Shown: positions 8,496 through 18,412, counted from the first letter of the stretch. The stretch: 64,000 nucleotides of DNA from Alcaligenes faecalis (GCF_041521385.1 NZ_CP168006.1:1676979-1740978); one strand, 5' to 3'. Translations and numbers: made by a program. The notes: generated from the sequence alone by a model not told the origin.

Positions 8496-9590
8496 TCAGC
8501 GTTCATAACCCGTTTGCAAACGTCGCTCCAACGAACGACTGTAGCGAGAGATGGAATAGCAGAACACAAAATAAATCAGTGCGATGAACAGATAGGCTTC
8601 CCGGCTAAAGCCGCGCCAAGCCGCATCGGCCAGGGCCACTTTGGCCGCCTGGGTCAAATCGAAGATACCGATAATCACGACCAGGGAGGTGTCCTTGAAC
8701 AAGGAAATAAAGATACCTACCAATGGCGGAATCACGATCTTGAGGGCCTGCGGCAAAATGATCTGACGCATGGTGCGCCAATAGCTCAAACCCAGCGAGG
8801 CCGCCCCTTCATACTGTCCTTTGGGAATAGCCTGCAAACCACCCCGCACGGTCTCTGCAATGTAGGCCGCTGCAAACAGAATGATGGCGATCTGGGCGCG
8901 CAGCAGTTTGTCGATATTAAAGCCCTCGGGCATGAACAAAGGCAACATCACCGAGGACATGAACAACAAGCTGATCAGCGGCACACCACGAATCAGTTCG
9001 ATGTAAACCACACACACTGCCTTGACGGCAGGCAAACGCGAAGTACGCCCCAAAGCCAGCAACAAGCCTAAAGGGAAAGCAAAAGCGATGCCGAAAGTGG
9101 CCAGAATCAAGGTCAGCGGTAAGCCACCCCACAGACTGTTTTCCACATAGCTCAAGCCCAGCACCCCGCCCCACATCAAAATGCCCACGACGACCAGACC
9201 GACCAGCCATAGCAAAGGCAACCAGGGCTTCCAGAACCAACGCACGCAGCTACACACGATCAACAGGGTCAGCAGGACAGAGGCCAACAAAGGCCGCCAC
9301 TGCTCGTCATAGGGATAGATGCCAAACAGGATCAGGCGATGCTTTTCACGAATGAAAGCCCAGCACGCACCGGCACTGGCCCGACAATCCTGCGCGGTTT
9401 GTGCATCAAAATTGGCCTTGATGAACAGCCAGTCGATCATCGCTGGTACGGTCATCAACAGTAACCAGGCCGACAGCGCCGTCAAGATGGCGTTCAGGGG
9501 GGAAGAAAACAGATTCTGGCGCAGCCAGCCCAGGGTGCCCCGCTGCAGTGGCGGTGGCCCACTTACGGTGGATGTAGGCGTATGACTCAT
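8496..9590 (-). CDS. aapM: Amino-acid ABC transporter permease AapM
   Basis: This 364-residue inner-membrane permease belongs to the His/Glu/Gln/Arg family. It has a long N-terminal part with extra membrane segments before the transporter core, as in AapM/BztC. The core carries ELIRGVPLISLLFM and, near the C-terminus, the ATPase-contact loop EAASLG-type sequence (EGAASLGLSYWRTMRQIILPQALKI in shortened form EGAASLG...ILPQAL). Its start abuts the aapQ stop directly, which indicates translational coupling. Confidence 0.92.
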   Translation of the reverse strand: MSHTPTSTVSGPPPLQRGTLGWLRQNLFSSPLNAILTALSAWLLLMTVPAMIDWLFIKANFDAQTAQDCRASAGACWAFIREKHRLILFGIYPYDEQWRPLLASVLLTLLIVCSCVRWFWKPWLPLLWLVGLVVVGILMWGGVLGLSYVENSLWGGLPLTLILATFGIAFAFPLGLLLALGRTSRLPAVKAVCVVYIELIRGVPLISLLFMSSVMLPLFMPEGFNIDKLLRAQIAIILFAAAYIAETVRGGLQAIPKGQYEGAASLGLSYWRTMRQIILPQALKIVIPPLVGIFISLFKDTSLVVIIGIFDLTQAAKVALADAAWRGFSREAYLFIALIYFVFCYSISRYSRSLERRLQTGYER

Positions 9591-10778
9591 TTAACGCTCC
9601 ACCAAAGCAATGCGATTGTTGTACCAGTTCATGAAGACCGAGATCGACAGGCTGACCGTCAGATAGGCCGCCATAATAATCAAAATGCCTTCAATCGCCT
9701 GGCCTGTCTGGTTCAAGGTGGTGTTCACCACAGACACAATATCGGGATAGCCAATGGCCACTGCCAGAGAACTGTTTTTAGTCAGGTTCAGGTACTGGCT
9801 GGTCATGGGCGGCACAATCACACGCAAAGCCTGAGGCAGAACCACCAGACGCATCATGCGGCCACGGGACAGACCCAGCGCCTGCGCCGCCTCCCACTGC
9901 CCTTTGCCCACTGCTTGAATACCGGAGCGCACCACTTCCGCGACAAAAGCCGAGGTATAGGTGACCAAACCGGCTAGCAGGGCAGCAAACTCAGGCGATA
10001 AGGTCACGCCTCCGACAAAGTTGAAGCCTTGCAAACGTGGCATATCCAGCGCCAAGGGCGCAGGACTGAGCAATAGGGCCAGAACCGGCATCACAATAAG
10101 CAACAAAATACCAAAGCGGATGGTAGGGAAAGGGCGGCCCGTTTTTTCCAGGCGACGACGCGCCCAATGCGCCATCAAGACCCACAGCACCACGGCCAAA
10201 CCCAGACCCATGAAGATCCAGTCCATGCCATCGCCCTGCAAGGTCGGCAACTTCAAGCCACGATTCGATAAAAATACGCCGCCCAGCGGATTCAAAGCCT
10301 GCCGCGGTCCGGGCAAGGTCTCGGTAATCAGGGCGTACCAGAAGAACAATTGCAGCAGCAGCGGCACGTTACGCATCACTTCTACGTACAAGCCAGCCAG
10401 CCTGGAAACCAACCAATTCTTGGACAAACGGGCAATACCCAGCAAAGTGCCAAACGCGGTGGCAGCAATAATGCCGATCACCGCCACTTTCAGCGTATTG
10501 ACCAGGCCGACCAGGATGGCCCGCCCATAGGTGTCTGACGGCGTATACGCCACGGCCGACTCGCCAATGGCAAAGCCAGCCTCTCGATTCAGGAAATCAA
10601 AGCCGGTAGAAATATTGCGAACAGCCAAGTTGTGCAAGGTATTGGAAACCAGATACCACACACAGAAACCGAGCACACCCAAAATCAGCACCTGGTAAAT
10701 AATGCCGCGTGTGAACGGATCATTCCAGGACAGGCGCCGTTTAGGGGGGGCTGGCGCGGCAGGTGTATTTTGTGCCAT
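9591..10778 (-). CDS. aapQ: Amino-acid ABC transporter permease AapQ
   Basis: This 395-residue permease has a large insertion between the first and later membrane helices typical of AapQ/BztB. The motif EVMRNVPLLLQLFFWY marks the family and EAAQALGLSRGRMMR...VLPQALR is the EAA loop that contacts AapP. It pairs with AapM to form the channel for L-amino acids. It follows aapJ after a 98-bp gap holding a strong hairpin. Confidence 0.92.
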   Translation of the reverse strand: MAQNTPAAPAPPKRRLSWNDPFTRGIIYQVLILGVLGFCVWYLVSNTLHNLAVRNISTGFDFLNREAGFAIGESAVAYTPSDTYGRAILVGLVNTLKVAVIGIIAATAFGTLLGIARLSKNWLVSRLAGLYVEVMRNVPLLLQLFFWYALITETLPGPRQALNPLGGVFLSNRGLKLPTLQGDGMDWIFMGLGLAVVLWVLMAHWARRRLEKTGRPFPTIRFGILLLIVMPVLALLLSPAPLALDMPRLQGFNFVGGVTLSPEFAALLAGLVTYTSAFVAEVVRSGIQAVGKGQWEAAQALGLSRGRMMRLVVLPQALRVIVPPMTSQYLNLTKNSSLAVAIGYPDIVSVVNTTLNQTGQAIEGILIIMAAYLTVSLSISVFMNWYNNRIALVER

Positions 10779-10828
10779 AGCGTAAAACCCATGGATGCAG
10801 CACTACGCGTAGCCCTGCGAGGTGGCGC

Positions 10829-10850
10829 GCGTCTGGCCCAGGCCAGACGC
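10829..10850. other. Intercistronic stem-loop between aapJ and aapQ
   Basis: GCGTCTGGCC and GGCCAGACGC form a perfect 10-bp stem with a minimal loop. No T-run follows on the minus strand. Such hairpins after binding-protein genes often protect the upstream mRNA and allow more binding protein than permease; this role is inferred. Confidence 0.6.
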
Positions 10851-10876
10851 AAAAACAAACAGCGAAGACCGAAATC

Positions 10877-11893
10877 TTAACGCACTGGCCAGCCGTACAT
10901 CACACCACCGTCACGCCATTGTGCATTCAAACCGCGATCCAGCTTCAATGCTGTTGATTTTCCCAGATTACGCTCGAAGCTTTCGCCGTAATTGCCGACC
11001 TGTTTAATGATGTTGTAGGCCCACTTGTTATCCAGCTTCAAACCTTTACCCAGTTCGCCGGACACGCCCAGAATGCGCTGAACATTAGGGTTATCGCTCT
11101 TGGTCATTTCATCCACATTAGCACTGGTAATGCCATATTCCTCCGCTTCCAGCATGGCATTCAATGTCCATCGCACCAGCGTGAACCAATCATCGTCCCC
11201 CTGACGCACGAACGGGCCCAACGGCTCCTTGGAAAAATCTTCCGGCAAGATATCAAACTCATCCGGTGTCGTCTGGGCAGCACGCATGGCTGCCAGTTGA
11301 GATTTATCGCTGGTAAAGCCGTCGCAACGACCAGAGGTAAAGGAGCGCATGGCTTCTTCAGGGTTGTTGATCACCACAGGGTTGAACTTGATGCCCTGCG
11401 CCCGGAACCAGTCCGCCAGATTCAGCTCGGTCGTGGTACCAGGTTGTACACACACAGCGGCTCCATCCAGCTCCTTGGCACTTTTCACGCCCAGGGATTT
11501 TTTCACCATCACGCCCTGACTGTCATAATAGTTAGTGCCCGTACTGACTAAACCCAATGTCGTGTCGCGCGAGATCGTCGCCGTCGTGTTACGGGTCAGC
11601 ACATCGACCTCCCCTGATTGCAAGGCCGTAAAACGCTGCTGAGTGGTCAAGGGCGTAACCTTGTATTTTTTTGCATCTCCAAAAACAGCAGCGGCTATCG
11701 CACTGCACATGTCTACGTCAATACCAGACCAGACTCCCTTGCTATCGGCCAGTGAGAATCCTGCAATACCTGTTGAGACACCACACTGAACAAAGCCCTT
11801 TTTCTTGACGGCGTCCAGTGTTTCACCTGCTTGTGCATTAGCGGCCAAGGCCATCAACGCAACACTACATGCAATGGTTTTCACTAAGGTCAT
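10877..11893 (-). CDS. aapJ: Amino-acid ABC transporter periplasmic binding protein
   Basis: This 338-residue protein has a signal peptide (cleavage after NAQA, near 22) and the AapJ/BztA fold: KKGFVQCGVSTGIAGFS, the ligand-site stretch WSGIDVDMCSAIAAAVFGD, LTTQQRFTALQSGEVDVLTRNTT in part, and an ending typical of the family (GLNAQWRDGG...YGWPVR). It would deliver L-amino acids to AapQM. It is the first gene of the operon. Translation starts after an exceptionally good Shine-Dalgarno sequence. Confidence 0.93.
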   Translation of the reverse strand: MTLVKTIACSVALMALAANAQAGETLDAVKKKGFVQCGVSTGIAGFSLADSKGVWSGIDVDMCSAIAAAVFGDAKKYKVTPLTTQQRFTALQSGEVDVLTRNTTATISRDTTLGLVSTGTNYYDSQGVMVKKSLGVKSAKELDGAAVCVQPGTTTELNLADWFRAQGIKFNPVVINNPEEAMRSFTSGRCDGFTSDKSQLAAMRAAQTTPDEFDILPEDFSKEPLGPFVRQGDDDWFTLVRWTLNAMLEAEEYGITSANVDEMTKSDNPNVQRILGVSGELGKGLKLDNKWAYNIIKQVGNYGESFERNLGKSTALKLDRGLNAQWRDGGVMYGWPVR

Positions 11894-11898
11894 GGAAT

Positions 11899-11908
11899 AT
11901 CACCTCCT
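11899..11908 (-). promoter_or_regulatory. Near-perfect ribosome-binding site of aapJ
   Basis: The minus strand reads AGGAGGTGAT five bases before the aapJ ATG, complementary over ten bases to the usual 16S rRNA 3' end. It fits high expression of a binding protein and fixes the start at 11893. Confidence 0.8.
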
Positions 11909-12113
11909 GTTTACTTTTGGTAAATGGATGCAGATTACAATTGCAGCTAAGCTGTGGTGTCCAATCGTAGAGCCAGACTGTGCAAACACACATCGGGAGT
12001 TTCCCTCTAACAATCTGACAACTACTTTTACCTACGCCGACACTTCCAGGCAGGCCCCCGTGCTCATTTCCCAGGGGCTTTTCAAGCAGACCCCTCTTTA
12101 ATTGTGCGTCGCG

Positions 12114-12785
12114 ATGATCGAGTTCCAACACGTTTTCAAATCGTATGGCCGCAGTAAAAATATCCTAGCTGACATTAATTTTCGCATTGATGACGGCGAA
12201 TTTATTTTTGTGTCCGGCCCATCCGGAGCAGGTAAATCCACTTTATTACGTCTGATCGGAGGACTGGAGCTACCTAGCCGTGGCTCGGTCCAGGTCAACG
12301 GACACAGGCTGGACAAGCTGCCAGCCCGCGCACGACCTTATCTGCGACGCGCAGTGGGTGTGGTTTTACAAGATACACACTTGCTGCAAGACCGCAGTGC
12401 CCTGGCCAATGTGCTCCTGCCCCTGGCAGTCGTCGGTCTGGAGCCCAGTACCGCCCAGGCACGTGCCCGCGCCGCCATGGAAAAAGTGGGGCTACGCGGC
12501 AAAGAGGACTTAAAGCCGGTGGAAATGTCCGGTGGTGAACAACAACGGCTGGCTATTGCCCGCGCGATTGTCAATCGCCCGGCTATTTTGATTGCCGACG
12601 AACCGACTGCCAATCTGGACGCTGATAACGCCAAACGTATCATGGATGTCTTGATGGACTTTAACCGGGTGGGCGTCACTACCCTGATTGCCTCGCACGA
12701 TCTGCATTTGATGGCACGCTATGCGCGTCGCACCCTGCTGATTCAGGACGGCCGCTTTTCCGATCACCCAGGAGTACTGGCATGA
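12114..12785 (+). CDS. ftsE: Cell-division ABC ATPase FtsE
   Basis: This 223-residue ATPase partners FtsX at the division site and controls peptidoglycan hydrolases. Walker A GPSGAGKST (near 36), signature SGGEQQR, Walker B ILIADEPTANLD and the H-loop ASHDLHLM are visible. The start MIEFQHVFKSYG fits the family; a TTG four codons upstream is possible but adds nothing recognisable. It overlaps ftsX by four bases (ATGA). The 220-bp gap to the divergent aapJ shows no other gene. Confidence 0.95.
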   Translation: MIEFQHVFKSYGRSKNILADINFRIDDGEFIFVSGPSGAGKSTLLRLIGGLELPSRGSVQVNGHRLDKLPARARPYLRRAVGVVLQDTHLLQDRSALANVLLPLAVVGLEPSTAQARARAAMEKVGLRGKEDLKPVEMSGGEQQRLAIARAIVNRPAILIADEPTANLDADNAKRIMDVLMDFNRVGVTTLIASHDLHLMARYARRTLLIQDGRFSDHPGVLA

Positions 12786-13690
12786 GAACCTGGCTGCGCC
12801 ATCATCAATATGCCTTCCTGGTGGCTTTGCGCCGCCTACGTGTACAACCCTTCTCCTCTCTGTCCAACTTGCTGGTCATTGCCTTGACCTTGGCGGTGCC
12901 AGTACTGGGCGCCAGTATCTTGCTGGCCGCTCAGCCTGTCGTGCGTGAGATCCCTACCTCACCCGAAATGACCGTGTTCATGAAGCAGAACAGCACGCTG
13001 GAGCAGGCCCAGGCCTTCAGCCAGGCCGTAGGTACAGAGTTTCAAGCTGAACTAGCCAATATCCGGTTGGTCAGCAAAGAACAGGCACTCACACAATTAC
13101 AGGGCAACCCCAGTTGGACAGAGGCCTTGGGCGCCTTGCCCAGCAACCCTCTACCACACGCCATTGTGCTGACCCTGCATGAAACACCCGATCTGGTTAC
13201 GCGGGCCGATACCTTAGCCAAATCCCTGCAAAGGCGCGAAGACGTGGATAGTGTCCTGCTCGATAGCGAATGGGTACAGCGTCTGGCCGCAATCCTGAGT
13301 TTTATCCGTATTGGCTTATGGATTCTGATGGCAGGCGTAGGGGTGGTCGTGATTGCCACCGTGTTCAATACCGTCCGTCTGCAAGCCCTGAACCAGCGCG
13401 AAGAAATTGCCGTGGCCCGTTTGGTCGGCGCAACCGAGGCCTTTGTACGTCGCCCCTTCCTGTATATGGGGGCACTGACCGGTCTGCTTGCCAGCGCCCT
13501 GGCATGCGGTCTGGCTTTGTTGGCATTAACTCCGCTGAATAAAGCCTTATCCAGCCTGGCCCAAAGCTATGGCATCCAACTGACGCTCATGCTGCCGGAA
13601 TTTTCGCTTTTGCTGACAGCGGCTATTTTGGTCGCTATTTTGGGCGCCTTGGCGGCTCGCTGGTCTGTTACCCGTAGTACCCAATATTGA
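12782..13690 (+). CDS. ftsX: Cell-division protein FtsX
   Basis: This 302-residue membrane protein has the FtsX plan: an N-terminal helix (LLVIALTLAVPVLGASILL), an extracytoplasmic domain (~55-165), and three C-terminal membrane helices around the MacB/FtsX core (RLQALNQREEIAVARLVGATEAFVRRPF in part). It transmits FtsE ATP hydrolysis to periplasmic hydrolase activators. It overlaps ftsE (ATGA) and mutY (TGATG), so the three are cotranslated. Confidence 0.94.
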   Translation: MRTWLRHHQYAFLVALRRLRVQPFSSLSNLLVIALTLAVPVLGASILLAAQPVVREIPTSPEMTVFMKQNSTLEQAQAFSQAVGTEFQAELANIRLVSKEQALTQLQGNPSWTEALGALPSNPLPHAIVLTLHETPDLVTRADTLAKSLQRREDVDSVLLDSEWVQRLAAILSFIRIGLWILMAGVGVVVIATVFNTVRLQALNQREEIAVARLVGATEAFVRRPFLYMGALTGLLASALACGLALLALTPLNKALSSLAQSYGIQLTLMLPEFSLLLTAAILVAILGALAARWSVTRSTQY

Positions 13691-14781
13691 TGTCACTTCC
13701 TGAACCCCGTCCCCAAGATCTGGCCAAAAAAGTGGTGGCCTGGCAAAAAATCTCCGGCCGCCACCATCTCCCCTGGCAAAACACACAAGACCCATACCGC
13801 GTCTGGCTTTCCGAAATCATGTTGCAGCAAACCCAGGTCGCCACCGTCCTGGGTTACTACGAGCGTTTTCTGGAACGCTTCCCTACCGTCAAGGATCTGG
13901 CCGCTGCCGAGCAAGATGAAGTCATGCCCTACTGGGCCGGTTTGGGCTACTACGCCCGTGCCCGTAACCTGCACCGCTGTGCCCGAGAAGTCGTGGAGAA
14001 ATGGGATGGCTGTTTCCCCGGCAATGCCACGGATCTGGCGACCTTGCCCGGCATAGGACGTTCTACCGCCTGTGCCATCGCCGCTTTCTGTTTTGGCGAG
14101 CGCAGCCCCATCATGGATGGCAACGTCAAGCGTGTGTTCACGCGTTACTTCGGCATCTATGGGTCCACACAAAAAAAGGCGGTGGAAAATACGTTGTGGG
14201 CCAAAGCAGATGAAGTGGTAAAGCTTGCTCCGGCCAGCCTGGATATGGCGGCCTACACCCAAGGGCTGATGGACCTGGGCTCGCAATGCTGCACGCGCAG
14301 CAAACCCACCTGCAGTCTCTGTCCGCTACAAAGCGACTGCTATGCCCACAGCCACCAGGCTCAGTCCGAACTGCCCAGCCCCAAAGAGCGTATCCGTCAG
14401 GATGAACGCTATACACATGTACTGATTGTGGAGTTGAACGGGCAGGTCTTACTGGAGCAACGACCTGACAAGGGTATTTGGGGTGGCCTGCTCACCTTGC
14501 CCCAGTTCGACGATGCCATCAGCCTGCAAACGGCGGCGCTGCACTGGTCCCATGAGGAAGCGATTGCGCTGGCCTCTTTCCAACACGTGTTTTCACACTT
14601 CAAGCTGCATATCACGCCGTGGCTGCTACATGTGAATGAGTCCACCCTGGCCGAGCCCGTGGCAGGCCAGCAATGGCAGGATCATGAAGCTCTGGAACAG
14701 ACCGCCTTACCGGCTCCCATACGCAAGCTGCTGCTGGGCTTGTACCAGAGCAATGATAGTGAACAATTACTTCTGAGCTAA
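13690..14781 (+). CDS. mutY: A/G-specific adenine DNA glycosylase MutY
   Basis: This 363-residue repair enzyme removes adenine mispaired with 8-oxoguanine. It shows SEIMLQQTQV with the catalytic Glu (near 42), the helix-hairpin-helix LPGIGRSTACAI, MDGNVKRV with the catalytic Asp, the 4Fe-4S ligands C-X6-C-X2-C-X5-C (CTRSKPTCSLCPLQSDC, near 200), and a C-terminal MutT-like domain for 8-oxoG recognition (~235-350). The ATG shares a base with the ftsX stop. Confidence 0.95.
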   Translation: MSLPEPRPQDLAKKVVAWQKISGRHHLPWQNTQDPYRVWLSEIMLQQTQVATVLGYYERFLERFPTVKDLAAAEQDEVMPYWAGLGYYARARNLHRCAREVVEKWDGCFPGNATDLATLPGIGRSTACAIAAFCFGERSPIMDGNVKRVFTRYFGIYGSTQKKAVENTLWAKADEVVKLAPASLDMAAYTQGLMDLGSQCCTRSKPTCSLCPLQSDCYAHSHQAQSELPSPKERIRQDERYTHVLIVELNGQVLLEQRPDKGIWGGLLTLPQFDDAISLQTAALHWSHEEAIALASFQHVFSHFKLHITPWLLHVNESTLAEPVAGQQWQDHEALEQTALPAPIRKLLLGLYQSNDSEQLLLS

Positions 14782-14788
14782 TGCCAAG

Positions 14789-14810
14789 CCCCCCGGCGTA
14801 ATCCGGGGTG
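14789..14810. terminator. Possible terminator hairpin between convergent mutY and rodA
   Basis: CCCCGG-CGTAAT-CCGGGG lies in the 36-bp gap between the converging stops. There is no clear T-run on either side, so it may be a weak or bidirectional stop signal. Confidence 0.4.
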
Positions 14811-14817
14811 AGCGGCG

Positions 14818-15960
14818 CTATGCAGGCCGCGTGGGCTTATCGTTGCTGATGCTCATCAGCATTCCGCAGGCCACACCGAGCGTCATCAAGGCTGTACCGC
14901 CGTAGCTCAGGAATGGCAAAGGTACGCCCACCACGGGCAAAATTCCCGTGACCATGCCTATATTCACGAACACGTAGACAAACAGCATCATGGACATGGA
15001 ACCCGCCAGCAGACGACTGAACTGCGTATGAGCTGCAGCAGCAATCGACAAGCCGCGCAGAATCAGCAAGGCATACAGCACCAGCAGCATGATGCCGCCA
15101 TACAAACCGAACTCTTCGGCAAACACCGCAAAAATAAAGTCGGTAGTCCGCTCGGGCACGAAATCCAGATGGGACTGGGTGCCCATCATGTAACCCTTGC
15201 CGTAAACACCACCAGAACCGATCGCAATCATGGACTGGATGGTATGAAAGCCCCTGCCCAGACGGTCGCTACCCGGATTCAGCAGCGTGCAGACCCGGTG
15301 TTTCTGATAATCGTGCAGTACCACCCAATCCAGGTCAGGAACACAGATATAGTCTTCGTAATAGAGCAGAGCACTGATCCCCAGCACCAACACCACCACA
15401 ATCGGCACGATCAGTTTGAAGGATAGGCCAGCAAAATAAATCACGCAGAAACCAGCGGCAAATACCAGCAAGGCCGTACCCAAGTCCGGCTGACGCACAA
15501 TCAGCAGGAACGGGATCATCAGCAAAATACCCGCCACCACAAAGTCCAGCAGGCTCATCTTGGGCCGCTGATAGCGATGGAAATACCAGGCCAGCATCAG
15601 CGCCACAGAAATCTTGAGCATTTCCGAGGGTTGAATACGCGCCACCCCGAGATCCAGCCAACGCGTCGCGCCTTTGCTGGTCTCGCCAAAGAACTCCACC
15701 CCCAAGAGCAGGACTACCCCAACCGAATAAACGACCGGGGCCAACTTCATCCACATCGTCGGGGGAATCAGGGCGGCCACCCACATCACACCAAAGGCCA
15801 GCAGGAAATTCCGAACCTGATCGGCAAAGCGCCAGTCCGTCCCCCCGACCGCTGAATGCATGATCGTCATGCCCAGCGCGGCCATCAAAACCAGCAGCAA
15901 CAACAAGGGCCAATCAAAAGCGGTGATGGCTCTCAGGCCCAGTTGCAACAGTCGCTTCAT
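14818..15960 (-). CDS. rodA: Rod-shape peptidoglycan glycosyltransferase RodA
   Basis: This 380-residue SEDS-family polytopic membrane protein polymerises lipid II during side-wall growth together with PBP2. It has about ten membrane segments and the SEDS motifs RIQPSEMLKISVALMLAW in part, VRQPDLGTALL and the C-terminal LPFLSYGGTALM. The ATG overlaps the mrdA stop (ATGA). It is the last gene of the mreB-mreC-mreD-mrdA-rodA operon. Confidence 0.95.
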   Translation of the reverse strand: MKRLLQLGLRAITAFDWPLLLLLVLMAALGMTIMHSAVGGTDWRFADQVRNFLLAFGVMWVAALIPPTMWMKLAPVVYSVGVVLLLGVEFFGETSKGATRWLDLGVARIQPSEMLKISVALMLAWYFHRYQRPKMSLLDFVVAGILLMIPFLLIVRQPDLGTALLVFAAGFCVIYFAGLSFKLIVPIVVVLVLGISALLYYEDYICVPDLDWVVLHDYQKHRVCTLLNPGSDRLGRGFHTIQSMIAIGSGGVYGKGYMMGTQSHLDFVPERTTDFIFAVFAEEFGLYGGIMLLVLYALLILRGLSIAAAAHTQFSRLLAGSMSMMLFVYVFVNIGMVTGILPVVGVPLPFLSYGGTALMTLGVACGMLMSISNDKPTRPA

Positions 15961-17816
15961 TGCATCTGCCCCCGCTCCACCAACCAGTAATCAAAGACTT
16001 TGCGCACAATCGGTGCCGCAACCGAACCACCCCACCCTGCGTTTTCCACAATCAAGGCAACAGCAATTTTAGGATTTTCTGCCGGAGCGTAAGACATGAA
16101 CAAGGCATGATCCCGCAGTCGCTCGTCAATGGCGTTCGCGTTGTACTTGGCACCGCGCAAACTAAAGACCTGCGCAGTCCCCGTCTTTCCAGCAGCCTGA
16201 TAGGCCGCTCCCGCAAAAGCGCGACGTGCCGTACCCTGGCGCACCACATCGACCAAAGCCTGCTTGACCACGTCGACATTTTCCTGCTTCAAGGCAATCA
16301 GCTTGGCATCAATACGAACGGGTTGCTCAATTTCCGGGTCGTAGGGGCTTAGCGTCTGGGTAACCAGATGTGGGGGCCGCACAATGCCATTGCTGGCCAG
16401 CACAGCCGTGGCATGGGCCAGTTGCAGCACGGTAAAAGAGTTATAGCCCTGGCCTACCGCCACGGAAATACTCTCCCCAGCATACCAACGCTGTTGCGCC
16501 GGTTTGCGATACGCCTTACGTTTCCACTCGGTAGACGGCAAAATGCCCCGGCGTTCGCCATCCAGGTCAATACCAGTATGCTGGCCAAAGCCAAACTGCT
16601 TCATGAAGTCGTGCAGATTATCGACACCGATTTCTGGGCCCAAGGAGTAGAAGTAAGTATCCGAGGACACCACCAGAGCACGGTGCATATCGGTAGACCC
16701 GTAAACCGCCCCACCCGCGTTACGGAAACGCTGGCCACCAAACTCAAAATAGCCGGGGTCGGAAATACGATCGGTCGCCTTGCGCTTGCCGGTTTCCAGC
16801 GCCGCCAAGGCCACAAAGGGCTTATAGGTCGACCCAATCGGATAGGTACCGTACAGAGGGCGGTTAATCAGCGGATGATCGGGCGAATCATTTAACTTGC
16901 GCCAATTTTCTACGTCGATACCGTCGATAAACAAGTTCGGGTCAAAGGACGGCGCCGACACAAACGCCAGCACTTCCCCCGTGCTGGGCTCAATCGCCAC
17001 CAGCGCACCACGTCGCCCGGCGAACAAACCCTCCGCCATTTTCTGCAGGCCAATATCCAGAGACAAACGCAGGCTGGCCCCCGGCACAGGGTCCACGCGG
17101 CTCAAGGTGCGTACAGGGCGACCTGAAGCGGCCACTTCCACCTCTTCGATACCTGTGCGTCCGTGCAGGGTCTTTTCCCAGGTTTTCTCAATCCCTTTTT
17201 TGCCAATGACCTGCGTGCCTCGGTAGTTACCGGTTTGCCCGGTTTCTTCCAGACGCTGCTGATCGCCTTCGGAAATCCGGCCTACATACCCCAGCACATG
17301 CGCTGCTGACTCGCCGTGTGGGTACTCACGCACCCAGCGGGCCTGCAAGGTCACACCGGGGAATTTGAAAGCATGGGCAGCAAACCAGGCCGCTTCATCA
17401 TCGCTTAGGTTATTGCGCAGCAAAATTTCGGAATATCGGCTATTTTGGGCGACATTCTGCTTGAATCGACGACGAGCGCGTGGGCTTAGCTCCACCAACT
17501 CGCCAACACGATCGAGCATTTCGTCCACGGGCTCGCCCAGACTGGCCGGCACGGCCGATAAGGTGTAGTCCCGGTAATTACGGGCCAGAACCTCGCCATT
17601 GCGGTCCAGAATCTCGCCTCGGCGAGGAGTAATCGGAATGACGGCAATACGGTTCTGATCGGCTCGGGCGGCAAAGCCTTCATAGCGCACCACTTGCAAA
17701 TACCACAAGCGCACGCCCAAAACCGCCAGCAGTATGCAGGCCAGAACGGCCGCCACCAGAACGCGAAAAAAAATGCGTTGGCGTAACTGATGCGAAGTTT
17801 TTTTAAATTCAAACAT
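15957..17816 (-). CDS. mrdA: Penicillin-binding protein 2 (elongation transpeptidase)
   Basis: This 619-residue class B PBP has one N-terminal membrane helix (~20-43), a dimerisation domain starting near ITPRRGEILDRNGEVLA, and a transpeptidase domain with GSTYKPF (SxxK nucleophile, near 329), SSDTYFY (the SxD motif in PBP2) and AGKTGTAQ (KTG, near 547). It crosslinks side-wall peptidoglycan in the elongasome. It lies 14 bp after mreD and overlaps rodA. Confidence 0.95.
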   Translation of the reverse strand: MFEFKKTSHQLRQRIFFRVLVAAVLACILLAVLGVRLWYLQVVRYEGFAARADQNRIAVIPITPRRGEILDRNGEVLARNYRDYTLSAVPASLGEPVDEMLDRVGELVELSPRARRRFKQNVAQNSRYSEILLRNNLSDDEAAWFAAHAFKFPGVTLQARWVREYPHGESAAHVLGYVGRISEGDQQRLEETGQTGNYRGTQVIGKKGIEKTWEKTLHGRTGIEEVEVAASGRPVRTLSRVDPVPGASLRLSLDIGLQKMAEGLFAGRRGALVAIEPSTGEVLAFVSAPSFDPNLFIDGIDVENWRKLNDSPDHPLINRPLYGTYPIGSTYKPFVALAALETGKRKATDRISDPGYFEFGGQRFRNAGGAVYGSTDMHRALVVSSDTYFYSLGPEIGVDNLHDFMKQFGFGQHTGIDLDGERRGILPSTEWKRKAYRKPAQQRWYAGESISVAVGQGYNSFTVLQLAHATAVLASNGIVRPPHLVTQTLSPYDPEIEQPVRIDAKLIALKQENVDVVKQALVDVVRQGTARRAFAGAAYQAAGKTGTAQVFSLRGAKYNANAIDERLRDHALFMSYAPAENPKIAVALIVENAGWGGSVAAPIVRKVFDYWLVERGQMQ

Positions 17817-17830
17817 AGCCGCCCTACCAA

Positions 17831-18412
17831 TCAGGACGAGCCGGAGTCGGACTCGTCCAGACGTCGCTGCGGCAAGAACAGCACACTATCGGCCAACGGC
17901 CACAAAGCGGCTGTCAGCAAGGCACCACCCGCCCACTCCCAACCAGACCACTCCCCCACCAGCCACGCGTGCAACACCTGCACGATCAACTGTGCCAGCA
18001 GCAGCACGACCGCCATGTGCAGGCAGTGAATCCACATGCCAAAGTTCAGAATACGTTTGCGCAACAGCAAGGCGCCGTACACAACCAGCACATAGGCCAG
18101 GGCATGCTCGCCAAGGAGGCTACCATCATGTACATCCACCAAAATGCCCAATACAAAAGCCAGGGACATGGGAACACGGCGCGGTTCATGAACAGCCCAA
18201 AAACCCAGTACCAACATCAGCAGGTCCGGTGCAAAGGGCAACAGGCGCCAGGGCAACATGGACCCTAGCCACATCAAAAGAATTGAGCCCCACACCAACC
18301 ACGGGCTGGAAGCACGCGAAAACGGGCTGCTATCAATAGGCTGCAAACTGCTCAAAGATGAGGACCGGGTTTTACGGTTAGAGGTGTCCGAGGACTCAGC
18401 GCGTCGCGTCAT
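17831..18412 (-). CDS. mreD: Rod-shape determining protein MreD
   Basis: This small polytopic membrane protein of about 193 residues has a Ser/Arg-rich N-terminal tail and five or six hydrophobic segments, including WGSILLMWLGSMLPWRLLP and the family stretch GFWAVHEPRRVPMSLAFVLGILVDVHDG in part. It links MreC to the PBP2-RodA complex. The start at 18412 sits six bases after AGGAGG and overlaps mreC by 17 bp. An ATG at 18418 touches the same AGGAGG and another lies at 18430. Confidence 0.88.
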   Translation of the reverse strand: MTRRAESSDTSNRKTRSSSLSSLQPIDSSPFSRASSPWLVWGSILLMWLGSMLPWRLLPFAPDLLMLVLGFWAVHEPRRVPMSLAFVLGILVDVHDGSLLGEHALAYVLVVYGALLLRKRILNFGMWIHCLHMAVVLLLAQLIVQVLHAWLVGEWSGWEWAGGALLTAALWPLADSVLFLPQRRLDESDSGSS